DNA of 8,404 nucleotides. Origin: Actinomyces sp. Lineage in GTDB: Bacteria > Actinomycetota > Acidimicrobiia > Acidimicrobiales > Aldehydirespiratoraceae. Location: positions 1 through 8,404 of the forward strand of contig RFFY01000266.1 of assembly GCA_003697065.1 (NCBI GenBank), given 5' to 3'. This document shows, piece after piece, positions 1 to 5,152 of this stretch. The notes below the pieces were generated by a model. The model worked only from the letters and a program-made list of their open reading frames with translations. It searched no databases and had not been told where the DNA came from. The first letter of the stretch is position 1; each line of letters begins with the position of its first letter. The position numbers were made by a program, and so were the translations under genes.

Positions 1-335
1 ACGGTGAACGCGTGACGCAGTTCCCAGACTCGTACCCGGTCGCTCTGGGTGAGCCGGACCGGGTCCGCGAATGCCGGCCACTGCTGCATCTGAGCGATGC
101 AGTGGGCCGCCCAGCGATCATCCATCCGGCCGGCGGCTACGGCCTTCCGCCACGCCGATTGAACCTCCAGCTGGGTGAATGTGTCGATGATCACGAAGCG
201 GCGACTGTCGCCCACCGCGTCCATCAACCACTCACGGACCGTCCTGCCGGGGGCTTCGGGGTCTCCGAAGGCGTCGACCAGAACGGAGGCGTCGGCGACG
301 ATCCTCAGCGCGACTCCCGGTCTTCGCGGATCCAC
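1..335 (-). CDS. vapC: PIN-domain ribonuclease toxin, VapC-like (3' end beyond window)
   Basis: Probable toxin of a type II toxin-antitoxin pair. PIN-domain proteins of this kind are Mg-dependent ribonucleases held inactive by the antitoxin. About 111 residues are visible before the window edge. The N-terminal PIN strand and first acidic residue are clear (IVADASVLVDAF, Asp15 counted from the GTG start), and a second acidic position lies in TFTQLEVQSAW (Glu57). The C-terminal acidic residues of the family lie off the window. The start is uncertain. GTG at 335 adds 11 residues not typical of VapC and has a poor ribosome site. A CTG at 308 would put the protein directly at LRIVADAS, follows GGGAG by 5 nt, and overlaps the antitoxin stop as CTGA. 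Either way the gene is translationally coupled to the antitoxin upstream. The PIN assignment is firm; VapC as the family name follows from the pairing. Confidence 0.85.
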   Translation of the reverse strand, partial: MDPRRPGVALRIVADASVLVDAFGDPEAPGRTVREWLMDAVGDSRRFVIIDTFTQLEVQSAWRKAVAAGRMDDRWAAHCIAQMQQWPAFADPVRLTQSDRVRVWELRHAFT

Positions 336-463
336 CTCACGACATCGGCGGGGGTGAAGCTGGCCAGCCCCTCGCCCTTGCGGGCGTCGATCTCCGCGAA
401 GAACAGCTCGAGTTCGGTGGGTTCGGGATCGGCGGTAGCGCGGAAGTCGGAAGGAGAGGACAC
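305..463 (-). CDS. Small antitoxin partner of the PIN toxin (VapB-like, 52 aa)
   Basis: A 52-residue acidic protein starting at GTG 463, preceded by AGGAG with 9-nt spacing, the clearest Shine-Dalgarno in the left half of the window. It sits immediately upstream of the PIN toxin and overlaps it by 31 bp (or 4 bp with the CTG start), the usual antitoxin-then-toxin order. The N-terminal half is acidic and likely disordered. The C-terminal half (FTPADVVRWIREDRESR) resembles the toxin-wrapping helix of short antitoxins. I see no AbrB, ribbon-helix-helix or HTH segment, and at 52 residues it is shorter than usual VapB proteins. DNA binding and autoregulation are therefore unproven. The antitoxin role is inferred from position, size and coupling rather than from a recognised domain. 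Confidence 0.72.
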   Translation of the reverse strand: MSSPSDFRATADPEPTELELFFAEIDARKGEGLASFTPADVVRWIREDRESR

Positions 464-505
464 GTGCTACTTCTCCTGGGACAGGGAGTCGGACGAGACC
501 GGACG

Positions 506-523
506 GTTCTCGTGAACGATCGT
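506..523. promoter_or_regulatory. Candidate operator dyads at the toxin-antitoxin promoter
   Basis: Two adjacent dyads overlap or flank the putative start of transcription. One is GTTC-N4-GAAC at 506-517 (10 of 12 bases symmetric). The other is the perfect 8-bp palindrome ACGATCGT at 516-523, which overlaps the -10 box. Autoregulation through such sites is common in type II toxin-antitoxin operons. Here the antitoxin lacks a visible DNA-binding domain, so the regulator is unknown. The half-site order is opposite to the actinobacterial LexA box. Confidence 0.3.
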
Positions 524-524
524 A
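519..524 (-). promoter_or_regulatory. Candidate -10 box of the antitoxin-toxin operon
   Basis: On the minus strand TACGAT fits the actinobacterial TANNNT -10 pattern and would give a leader of roughly 45-50 nt ahead of the GTG at 463, leaving room for the AGGAG ribosome site. No convincing -35 hexamer is visible. Assignment is by position and motif only. Confidence 0.4.
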
Positions 525-578
525 GACAACATCGGGAAGGATCCGAGGATGCTTTCGGTGTCCGATCCCACCGTCGTG

Positions 579-608
579 GGGGCGGGGCCTGAAGATCGCC
601 CCCGCCCC
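579..608. repeat. Perfect 9-bp G/C inverted repeat in the divergent intergenic region
   Basis: GGGGCGGGG at 579-587 is complementary to CCCCGCCCC at 600-608, separated by 12 nt. It lies in the 161-bp gap (464-624) between the leftward toxin-antitoxin genes and the rightward PF10118-like gene, ending 16 nt before the ATG at 625. In an mRNA started upstream it would be a very stable hairpin just before the start codon. There is no T-run, so it is not a classical terminator. I see no clear TANNNT box for the rightward gene in this gap. Confidence 0.4.
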
Positions 609-624
609 GCCGACGGGGACGGCG

Positions 625-1644
625 ATGGTCGACCCGGGCCCCCTCCCCCACCGACGGATCCGCTTCGCCTGGCCCGACGACACCCGCGCCCGCTGGCAGC
701 CCCTGCGGCCCGAGTTCGCCGCCGCCGTCAACGCCTTGTCGTTGGGGATGCCCCACGGCGAGCCCTACGTCATGCGGGCCGTGCGGCGGGCGGCGGGTGC
801 CATCGACGATCCGGACGTGCAGGCCCGGGTACGCGCCTACCTGGCCCAGGAGGCCGAGCACAGTCGCCAGCACGCCCGCTTCAACGAGATCCTCGTCGCC
901 CACCACCCGGCCCTGGCCCGGGTCGAGTCGTGGCTGGCGACCAGCTACCGCTTCCTCGAACGCCGCGCCGGCGCCCCCTTCGGCACCGCCTACGCCGCCG
1001 CCTTCGAAGCGACGGCCTTCGCCGCCGCCCGCTGGATGGACCGGCGGCGCCACGAGCTGTTCACGGGCGCCGATCCCGAGGCCGCCACCTTGATCCTGTG
1101 GCACCTGGCCGAGGAGGTGGAGCACAAGACCGTGGCCCACGAGGTGTGGGCGGCGGTCGACGGATCCCGCCTCCGCTACGTCGCGGCCATGGGCGTGTGC
1201 TTCGCCATGCTGGTGTGGTTCGTCTTCTGCGGCACGGTGGTGCAGCTCGCCGCCTGGCGTCGCCTCTGGTCGCCGGTGGCTTGGTTCCGTCTGTGGCGCT
1301 GGGGCCTGGGCTTCGTCTTCGAGGTCGTGCCCACCATGGCCATCACCGTCCTGCCCGGTCACGATCCCGCCGAGCAGGCCGACCCGTCGTGGATGCCGCT
1401 GTGGCTGTCGGCCTTCGACCCCGACACCGGGACCCTGCCCGTGTGGGACGCTCCCCTCGACGCCTACCTGGCCGCCACCGCACCGCCCCCGGCCGTCGGG
1501 GACCGGCCGAGGGGGCGGACAACGAGCGCCGCGGCCGCCGAGGCGGTGACGGCGAAGGCGACGGCCGCCGACATCCCGAGGCCGTCGCGGAGCAGGCCCG
1601 CCACCGGCGGGCCCAGCAGGCTGCCCGCGGCGGCCGAGGTGTAG
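625..1644 (+). CDS. Predicted metal-dependent hydrolase, diiron ferritin-like helical protein (PF10118/COG3687 type)
   Basis: A helical protein with two metal-binding motifs typical of the PF10118 family: QEAEHSRQHARFNEIL (residues 75-90) and HLAEEVEHKTVAHEVW (160-175). An upstream Glu46 (MPHGEPY) and Glu128 (FEATAF) complete a likely Glu/His diiron-type site: Glu46, Glu76, His79, Glu128, Glu163, His167. Two hydrophobic stretches follow (about 186-210 and 222-243), so membrane association is possible. No substrate is known for the family and I do not infer one. The conserved fold appears to end near residue 285. Residues about 281-339 are Ala/Pro/Arg-rich and are encoded antisense to the last part of the convergent MFS gene, so they may be an unconserved tail produced because no stop codon occurs sooner. 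The ATG at 625 has only a weak GGGGA upstream. Confidence 0.8.
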   Translation: MVDPGPLPHRRIRFAWPDDTRARWQPLRPEFAAAVNALSLGMPHGEPYVMRAVRRAAGAIDDPDVQARVRAYLAQEAEHSRQHARFNEILVAHHPALARVESWLATSYRFLERRAGAPFGTAYAAAFEATAFAAARWMDRRRHELFTGADPEAATLILWHLAEEVEHKTVAHEVWAAVDGSRLRYVAAMGVCFAMLVWFVFCGTVVQLAAWRRLWSPVAWFRLWRWGLGFVFEVVPTMAITVLPGHDPAEQADPSWMPLWLSAFDPDTGTLPVWDAPLDAYLAATAPPPAVGDRPRGRTTSAAAAEAVTAKATAADIPRPSRSRPATGGPSRLPAAAEV

Positions 1645-2675
1645 AGGGAACCGAGCGTCCCCCCGAGGCCCTCGAGCCCGAACAGATCGGCCACCACCGC
1701 GGGCGACAGGGCGATGAAGCCGCCGTAGCCGACACCGAGCACCACGGTGTAGGCAACGAGGAGGGGGTAGGCCCCGCCGGCGCCCAGCCACACCAGGTGG
1801 GCGAAAGCCATGACCGCGAAGGACCAGCGGAAGAGACGCAGCAGACCCCAGCGGTCGGCGAGCGCACCCAGTCCGAGACGGCCGACCACGCTGGCGCCGC
1901 CGATGAGGCCCACCAGGGTCGCCGCCGCCACCTCGTCCACCCCCCGGGACCGGGCGTCGGAGGCCAGGAAGACGAAGGGGACGAACAAGCCGAAGGTCAC
2001 CAGCAGAGAGGCGAGGTAGAGGCGGCTGAAGCCGGGCAGGGCGAACAGGGTGCGCAGCGAGCGGGGACGCTCCGGTGGTTCGGCGTCGGGACCGGGAGCC
2101 GCCACCAGGGCCGCCACGGCCAGGGCCGCCCCACCCCCGAGAGCGAACACGACGTAGGTGCGGCGCCACGAGGTGGCCTCGATCGACGCCGCCGCCAACG
2201 GCGAGCCGATCAGGGTCCCGATCCCGATGCCCGACACGGCCACGCCCAGTGCGGCCGCCCGGCGACGCCGGAACCAGGCACCCACCGTCGACACCATCGG
2301 CACGTAGCCGCAGGCCACGGCGAAACCGACCCCGGCGCCGTAGGTCACATAGCCGACCAGGATCGACGGGGCGGCCGCCGTGGCGAGCAGGCCCGCCACC
2401 AGCGACGCCGACCCGGCGAGCAGAACCCGGCGCGGGCCGACCCGGTCGACCCAGCGCCCCGTCACGAGACCGAGCAGGAAGGACGCCGACACCGTGACCG
2501 AGAACACGAGAGCGGTGGCGGCGCTCGAGGTCCCGAAGGAGGCGGACATGGCGTCGAAGAAGGCCCCGAAGGAGTAGGCGACCCCGAACACGACCGCCGT
2601 CGACAACGCCGCGGCCGCGGCGACCGACCAGGCCCGGGCCGAGTCGACCCCGGCCGGCCGCACCCGATCGCTCAT
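1464..2675 (-). CDS. Major facilitator superfamily transporter, 12-helix (monocarboxylate/oxalate-formate antiporter-like)
   Basis: A 403-residue membrane transporter of ordinary MFS length. The first half carries the MFS motif A between helices 2 and 3 (GRWVDRVGPRR, residues 73-83). The second half has the equivalent GRLGLGALADRWG (265-277). A hydrophilic Pro/Glu/Arg-rich loop at about 195-210 separates the two six-helix bundles. The segment VPMVSTVGAWFRRRRAAALG (125-144) followed by a Gly-rich helix resembles MFS members related to monocarboxylate and oxalate:formate carriers. That subfamily call is tentative and the substrate is unknown. The ATG at 2675 is preceded by a G-rich GGGGGGA. The gene is divergent from the FrhB-like gene (35-bp gap) and converges with the PF10118-like gene, overlapping its 3' end by 181 bp. 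Confidence 0.88.
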   Translation of the reverse strand: MSDRVRPAGVDSARAWSVAAAAALSTAVVFGVAYSFGAFFDAMSASFGTSSAATALVFSVTVSASFLLGLVTGRWVDRVGPRRVLLAGSASLVAGLLATAAAPSILVGYVTYGAGVGFAVACGYVPMVSTVGAWFRRRRAAALGVAVSGIGIGTLIGSPLAAASIEATSWRRTYVVFALGGGAALAVAALVAAPGPDAEPPERPRSLRTLFALPGFSRLYLASLLVTFGLFVPFVFLASDARSRGVDEVAAATLVGLIGGASVVGRLGLGALADRWGLLRLFRWSFAVMAFAHLVWLGAGGAYPLLVAYTVVLGVGYGGFIALSPAVVADLFGLEGLGGTLGSLYTSAAAGSLLGPPVAGLLRDGLGMSAAVAFAVTASAAAALVVRPLGRSPTAGGGAVAAR

Positions 2676-2698
2676 GGTCCCCCCGTCGCTTCCACGTC

Positions 2699-2704
2699 TA
2701 CTCT
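2699..2704 (+). promoter_or_regulatory. Candidate -10 box giving a leaderless FrhB-like mRNA
   Basis: TACTCT (TANNNT) ends 6 nt before the ATG at 2711. Transcription starting 6-7 nt after the box would begin at or next to the A of the start codon. No Shine-Dalgarno is visible (CTGCGGCC precedes the ATG), which agrees with a leaderless transcript. Any -35 contacts would lie at the start of the divergent MFS gene region. Confidence 0.5.
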
Positions 2705-2710
2705 GCGGCC

Positions 2711-3868
2711 ATGGCCCTCACCGACACCGCGCCCACCCCCCGCAAGGAGCGCTGGAGCTACCAGTGGAAGGAGCTCCACAGCGAGGTGATCACCTCGGGA
2801 CTCTGCACCGGCTGCGCGGGATGTGTCATCTCGTGTCCCCACGACGTCATCGGCTACGAGCACCTGCCCGGTGCCTACCGGCCCTTCCACCTCGAAGAGG
2901 AGCTCGGCCCCGACGACTGCGTCCACGGCCAGAAGGGTTGCACGAGTTGCACCCGGGCGTGCCCCCGCTTCCGCATGTGGGAGCCCGAGGCCGACATGCA
3001 TCTCCACGGCCGCACCCGGCGACCCGACGAGATGGCGGGCATCTACAGCGACATCCTGCTCACCCGGGCCGCCGACGAGAGGGTCTACGAGACCGGCCAG
3101 GACGGGGGTCTGGTGTCGGCCATCCTCATCTGGTGCCTCGAGAACGACATCATCGACGGGGCCCTGGTCTCCGGCGTCGAATCCGACGGGGCGGGGGCGG
3201 GCTGGAAGGCGGTGCCGATGGTGGCGACCACCGCCGAGGAGGTCCTCGCCGGCGCCGGGTCGCGCTACACCTACTCGGCCAACACCACCGCCTACGACGA
3301 GGCCCGCGAGCGGGGGCTCGAGCGTCTCGCCCTCGTCGGGATGAGCTGCCAGACCTCGATCGCCCCGGTCATGTGGCACCGCAAGGCCGGCAAGGTCTCC
3401 AAGCCCTTCAAGCTCAACATCGGCCTGCTGTGTTCGAAGTCCTTCGACGACGCCCTGTTCGACGAGCTCTTCGAGGTCAAGTACGGGCTGCGCCGCGAGG
3501 ACATCGTGAAGATGAACATCAAGGGCGTGTTCCAAGTGTGGATGCGCAACGGCGACTACCACGAGATCGACCTCAAGGAGTGCCACGCCTGGACACGCGA
3601 CGGCTGCCACCACTGCCCCGACTTCGCCGCCGAACATGCCGACATCTCCACCGGGGGCATCGGGGACGCCACCGACTGGACCCTCACCATCGTGCGCACG
3701 GAGCTGGGGCGGGCGGTGATCGACGCCATGGTCGCCGACGGCGCCATCGAGACCCGTCCCGGTGACGACGACCCGGGTGCCGTCGCCCTGCTGCACAAGC
3801 TGGCACGCAAGAGTCGCGAGCGCTGGCCCACCTGGGCCGAATCGAGCGTCCGGGTCGGGCTCGACTGA
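2711..3868 (+). CDS. Coenzyme F420 hydrogenase/dehydrogenase beta-subunit-type Fe-S flavoprotein (FrhB-like)
   Basis: A 385-residue redox protein. The N-terminus has two ferredoxin-like clusters: C32-x2-C35-x2-C38-x3-C42-P, and C70-x6-C77-x2-C80-x3-C84-P. The FrhB-family N-domain follows (GQDGGLVSAIL at 129-139), then the C-domain with GMSCQ (Cys213), GLLCSKSF (Cys241) and CHHCPDF...ADISTGGIGD (299-319), the family's CxxCxDF signature. Homologues pass electrons between Fe-S clusters, flavin and F420. Related proteins reduce chlorophyll precursors (BciB, HCAR) and share this ~400-residue two-cluster layout, so F420 as the partner is likely in an actinobacterium but not shown. No hydrogenase, formate dehydrogenase or sulfite reductase gene lies beside it, and its electron partner is unknown. 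The ATG at 2711 is supported by the -10 box just upstream. Probably cytoplasmic: no signal peptide or membrane helix. Confidence 0.88.
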   Translation: MALTDTAPTPRKERWSYQWKELHSEVITSGLCTGCAGCVISCPHDVIGYEHLPGAYRPFHLEEELGPDDCVHGQKGCTSCTRACPRFRMWEPEADMHLHGRTRRPDEMAGIYSDILLTRAADERVYETGQDGGLVSAILIWCLENDIIDGALVSGVESDGAGAGWKAVPMVATTAEEVLAGAGSRYTYSANTTAYDEARERGLERLALVGMSCQTSIAPVMWHRKAGKVSKPFKLNIGLLCSKSFDDALFDELFEVKYGLRREDIVKMNIKGVFQVWMRNGDYHEIDLKECHAWTRDGCHHCPDFAAEHADISTGGIGDATDWTLTIVRTELGRAVIDAMVADGAIETRPGDDDPGAVALLHKLARKSRERWPTWAESSVRVGLD

Positions 3869-3880
3869 CCCACGGACCGC

Positions 3881-3892
3881 GCCGGGCCCGGC
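3881..3892. terminator. GC palindrome after the FrhB-like gene, possible terminator element
   Basis: GCCGGGCCCGGC is a perfect 12-bp palindrome 13 nt after the stop codon at 3868. It could help end transcription, but it has no T-run and a palindrome of this kind can form only a short hairpin. Weak support. Confidence 0.22.
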
Positions 3893-3918
3893 CTCCCGCC
3901 TGCGAGCGCGCCCCCTGT

Positions 3919-3948
3919 TACCATCGTCACACTCTCGACAGGCGGAGG
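3919..3948 (+). promoter_or_regulatory. Candidate -10 box and ribosome site for the CD225/DUF2752 operon
   Basis: TACCAT at 3919-3924, within TGTTACCAT, fits an actinobacterial -10 box. A start near 3931 would give a leader of about 24 nt containing GGAGG (3944-3948), 6 nt before the ATG at 3955. This gene therefore has an ordinary leader, unlike the neighbouring FrhB-like gene. It suggests the membrane-protein pair has its own promoter rather than depending on FrhB read-through. No clear -35 hexamer is seen. Confidence 0.5.
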
Positions 3949-3954
3949 GCCCCC

Positions 3955-4329
3955 ATGAGTCAACCCGCAGGCTGGTATCCGGACCCCGAGAATCTCGATC
4001 AGCTGCGCTACTGGGACGGAGCGGCGTGGACCGAACACCGGGCTCCGGCGCACCACGGGACGGGGACCGCGCCCCCAGTCACCTCACGGCCCGACCCCTG
4101 GCTGTGGCAGTCGATACTGGCCACCCTGTTCTGCTGTCTGCCCTTCGGCGTCGTGGCGATCGTCTACGCCGCCCAGGCCAACTCGGCGATAGCGGCCGGC
4201 AACTGGGCCGAAGCCCAGCGCCAGGCAGCCAAGGCCCGCCAGTGGACCCTGATATCGGTCGCCGCGGCCGGGGTCATGGCCGTGGGCTGGCTCCTGTTGA
4301 TCGGCGCCGCGAGTGCGAGCCCCGTCTGA
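3955..4329 (+). CDS. DUF2510-CD225/dispanin small membrane protein
   Basis: A 124-residue two-domain protein. Residues 5-30 are a DUF2510 motif (AGWYPDP...LRYWDGAAWTEH), a short aromatic-rich module at the N-terminus of many actinobacterial membrane proteins. Residues about 47-118 form a CD225/dispanin (IFITM-like) unit: a first hydrophobic segment (WQSILATLFCCLPFGVVAIV, 51-70) with the paired cysteines Cys60-Cys61 and Pro63-Phe-Gly, an amphipathic linker (ANSAIAAGNWAEAQRQAAKA), and a second membrane helix (97-117). The paired cysteines match the site that is acylated in animal IFITM proteins; whether that occurs here is unknown. A good GGAGG site precedes the ATG. The stop codon shares its A with the ATG of the DUF2752 gene, so the two are almost certainly co-translated. 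Bacterial CD225 proteins have no established general function. Confidence 0.85.
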   Translation: MSQPAGWYPDPENLDQLRYWDGAAWTEHRAPAHHGTGTAPPVTSRPDPWLWQSILATLFCCLPFGVVAIVYAAQANSAIAAGNWAEAQRQAAKARQWTLISVAAAGVMAVGWLLLIGAASASPV

Positions 4330-4754
4330 TGGGCGCCACCACCATGTCTGAGGCCGGGACCGGTGCCGGCCGCATGGTGGGCCCGACGCTGGTGGCGGCA
4401 GGCGCCCTTGTCGCCTGCGCCACCGTGACCCTGCACGACCCCAACGTCGACGGTTCCTACGGGCGCTGCCCCTTCCTCGCCCTCACCGGTCGCCCCTGCC
4501 CCGGCTGCGGCACCCTGCGGGCCCTGCACGCCCTGTTGCACGGCCGCGTGCTCGAGGCCGTCTCGCGCAATGCCCTCAGCCTGGCTGTGCTGCCCCTTCT
4601 CGCCTACGCCTGGTTGACCTGGGCACGCTCGTCGTGGGTCGGCGCTCCGCGCACCTGGCACCCTCCACCGTGGCTGGGCTACGCCCTGGCCACCGCCGTG
4701 CCCCTCTTTTGGCTCGCGCGCAACACCACAGCCCTGTCGGTACTCGCCCCCTGA
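4329..4754 (+). CDS. DUF2752 small membrane protein
   Basis: A 141-residue protein with the DUF2752 signature CPFLALTGRPCPGCGTLRAL (residues 47-66; Cys47, Cys57, Cys60), between a first membrane helix (about 17-35) and two further hydrophobic segments (about 84-100 and 116-134). The cysteine motif looks suited to metal binding or thiol chemistry at the membrane face, but no function is established. The start at 4329 shares one nucleotide with the upstream stop codon (TGATG), supporting coupling to the CD225 gene. A second ATG at 4344 is a possible alternative and would remove five residues. The reading frame is open far upstream, but that part is only the CD225 gene read in another frame. Confidence 0.83.
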   Translation: MGATTMSEAGTGAGRMVGPTLVAAGALVACATVTLHDPNVDGSYGRCPFLALTGRPCPGCGTLRALHALLHGRVLEAVSRNALSLAVLPLLAYAWLTWARSSWVGAPRTWHPPPWLGYALATAVPLFWLARNTTALSVLAP

Positions 4755-4765
4755 CGGCACCCGAG

Positions 4766-4791
4766 CGAACGGGGTTCGGCCCGGCGCCGGG
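4766..4791. terminator. Paired hairpins between convergent genes, possible bidirectional terminator
   Basis: In the 41-bp gap between the convergent DUF2752 and lipoprotein genes there is a 5-bp stem, CGAAC-GGG-GTTCG (4766-4778), and a perfect 12-bp palindrome, CCCGGCGCCGGG (4780-4791). The location suits a shared terminator. There is no T-run on either strand. Confidence 0.33.
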
Positions 4792-4795
4792 AGGA

Positions 4796-5152
4796 TCAGG
4801 CGCCGGTGGCCTGGGCCAGGCACTCCTCGAACCAGGTGCGCACCTCGTCGGGCACCTCGGTCGGGTTCGCACGCAGGTCGTCGTCGAGCTTCTCGAAGTC
4901 GGCGAAGCTCAAGTTGTCGTGGAGCTTGCCGAAGGCGCAGCCGCAGTAGGCGGTTGCGGTGGCGTCGTCGAGGGCGTCGGAGCCGGTGTTGGCTTCGCGG
5001 CAGGCGTCGATGAAGTTCGTCCGGACGGGGAAGCCGTCCTGGGCCTCGGCCTCCTCCCAGGTGGACGGATCGTTGTTGCCCGCACAGGCGGAGGCGACGA
5101 GGGCGACACCGACCACGAGGGCGGCGAGACGGGACCGGCGTGACGCGTTCAT
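4796..5152 (-). CDS. Small cysteine-containing lipoprotein, unknown function
   Basis: A 118-residue secreted protein. A basic N-terminus (MNASRRSR) and hydrophobic core (LAALVVGVALVA) lead to the lipobox-like VASAC with Cys23 as the probable lipidated residue, so the mature protein should be anchored outside the membrane. The mature part is acidic and has four cysteines: Cys51 (IDACREAN), Cys70 and Cys72 (AYCGCAFGKL), and Cys111 (EECLAQ). Their spacing suggests disulfides or a small metal site. I do not recognise a named family with certainty. The ATG overlaps the GMC oxidoreductase stop as ATGA, so the two genes look like one operon. A TAGTCT sequence 9 nt upstream (5162-5167) could also act as a separate near-leaderless promoter inside the GMC gene end. 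Confidence 0.8.
   Translation of the reverse strand: MNASRRSRLAALVVGVALVASACAGNNDPSTWEEAEAQDGFPVRTNFIDACREANTGSDALDDATATAYCGCAFGKLHDNLSFADFEKLDDDLRANPTEVPDEVRTWFEECLAQATGA

Noticed and set aside
12..515. A 167-codon open frame on the plus strand over the toxin-antitoxin region
   Set aside because: The opposite strand encodes a PIN domain and a coupled antitoxin with a good ribosome site. The plus-strand product has no motif.
506..517. A LexA/SOS box near the toxin-antitoxin promoter
   Set aside because: Actinobacterial SOS boxes have GAAC-N4-GTTC; here the half-sites are in the reverse order, GTTC-N4-GAAC.
337..2169. A 610-codon open frame on the minus strand
   Set aside because: Arg/Gly/Pro-rich with no recognisable motif. 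It lies antisense to the PF10118-like gene and off-frame to the MFS gene, whose membrane helices are clear.
549..2789. A 746-codon open frame on the plus strand running across the PF10118-like and MFS genes
   Set aside because: Its translation is Arg/Pro/Gly/His-rich low complexity with no domain. It is an antisense or off-frame reading of two well-supported genes, expected at this GC content.
2672..3796. A 374-codon minus-strand open frame antisense to the FrhB-like gene
   Set aside because: No family motif and typical GC-shadow composition. The plus strand has intact cysteine clusters.
3762..4328. Upstream extension of the DUF2752 reading frame
   Set aside because: This part is the FrhB-like 3' end and the CD225 gene read in another frame. 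The DUF2752 fold needs only the ATG at 4329.
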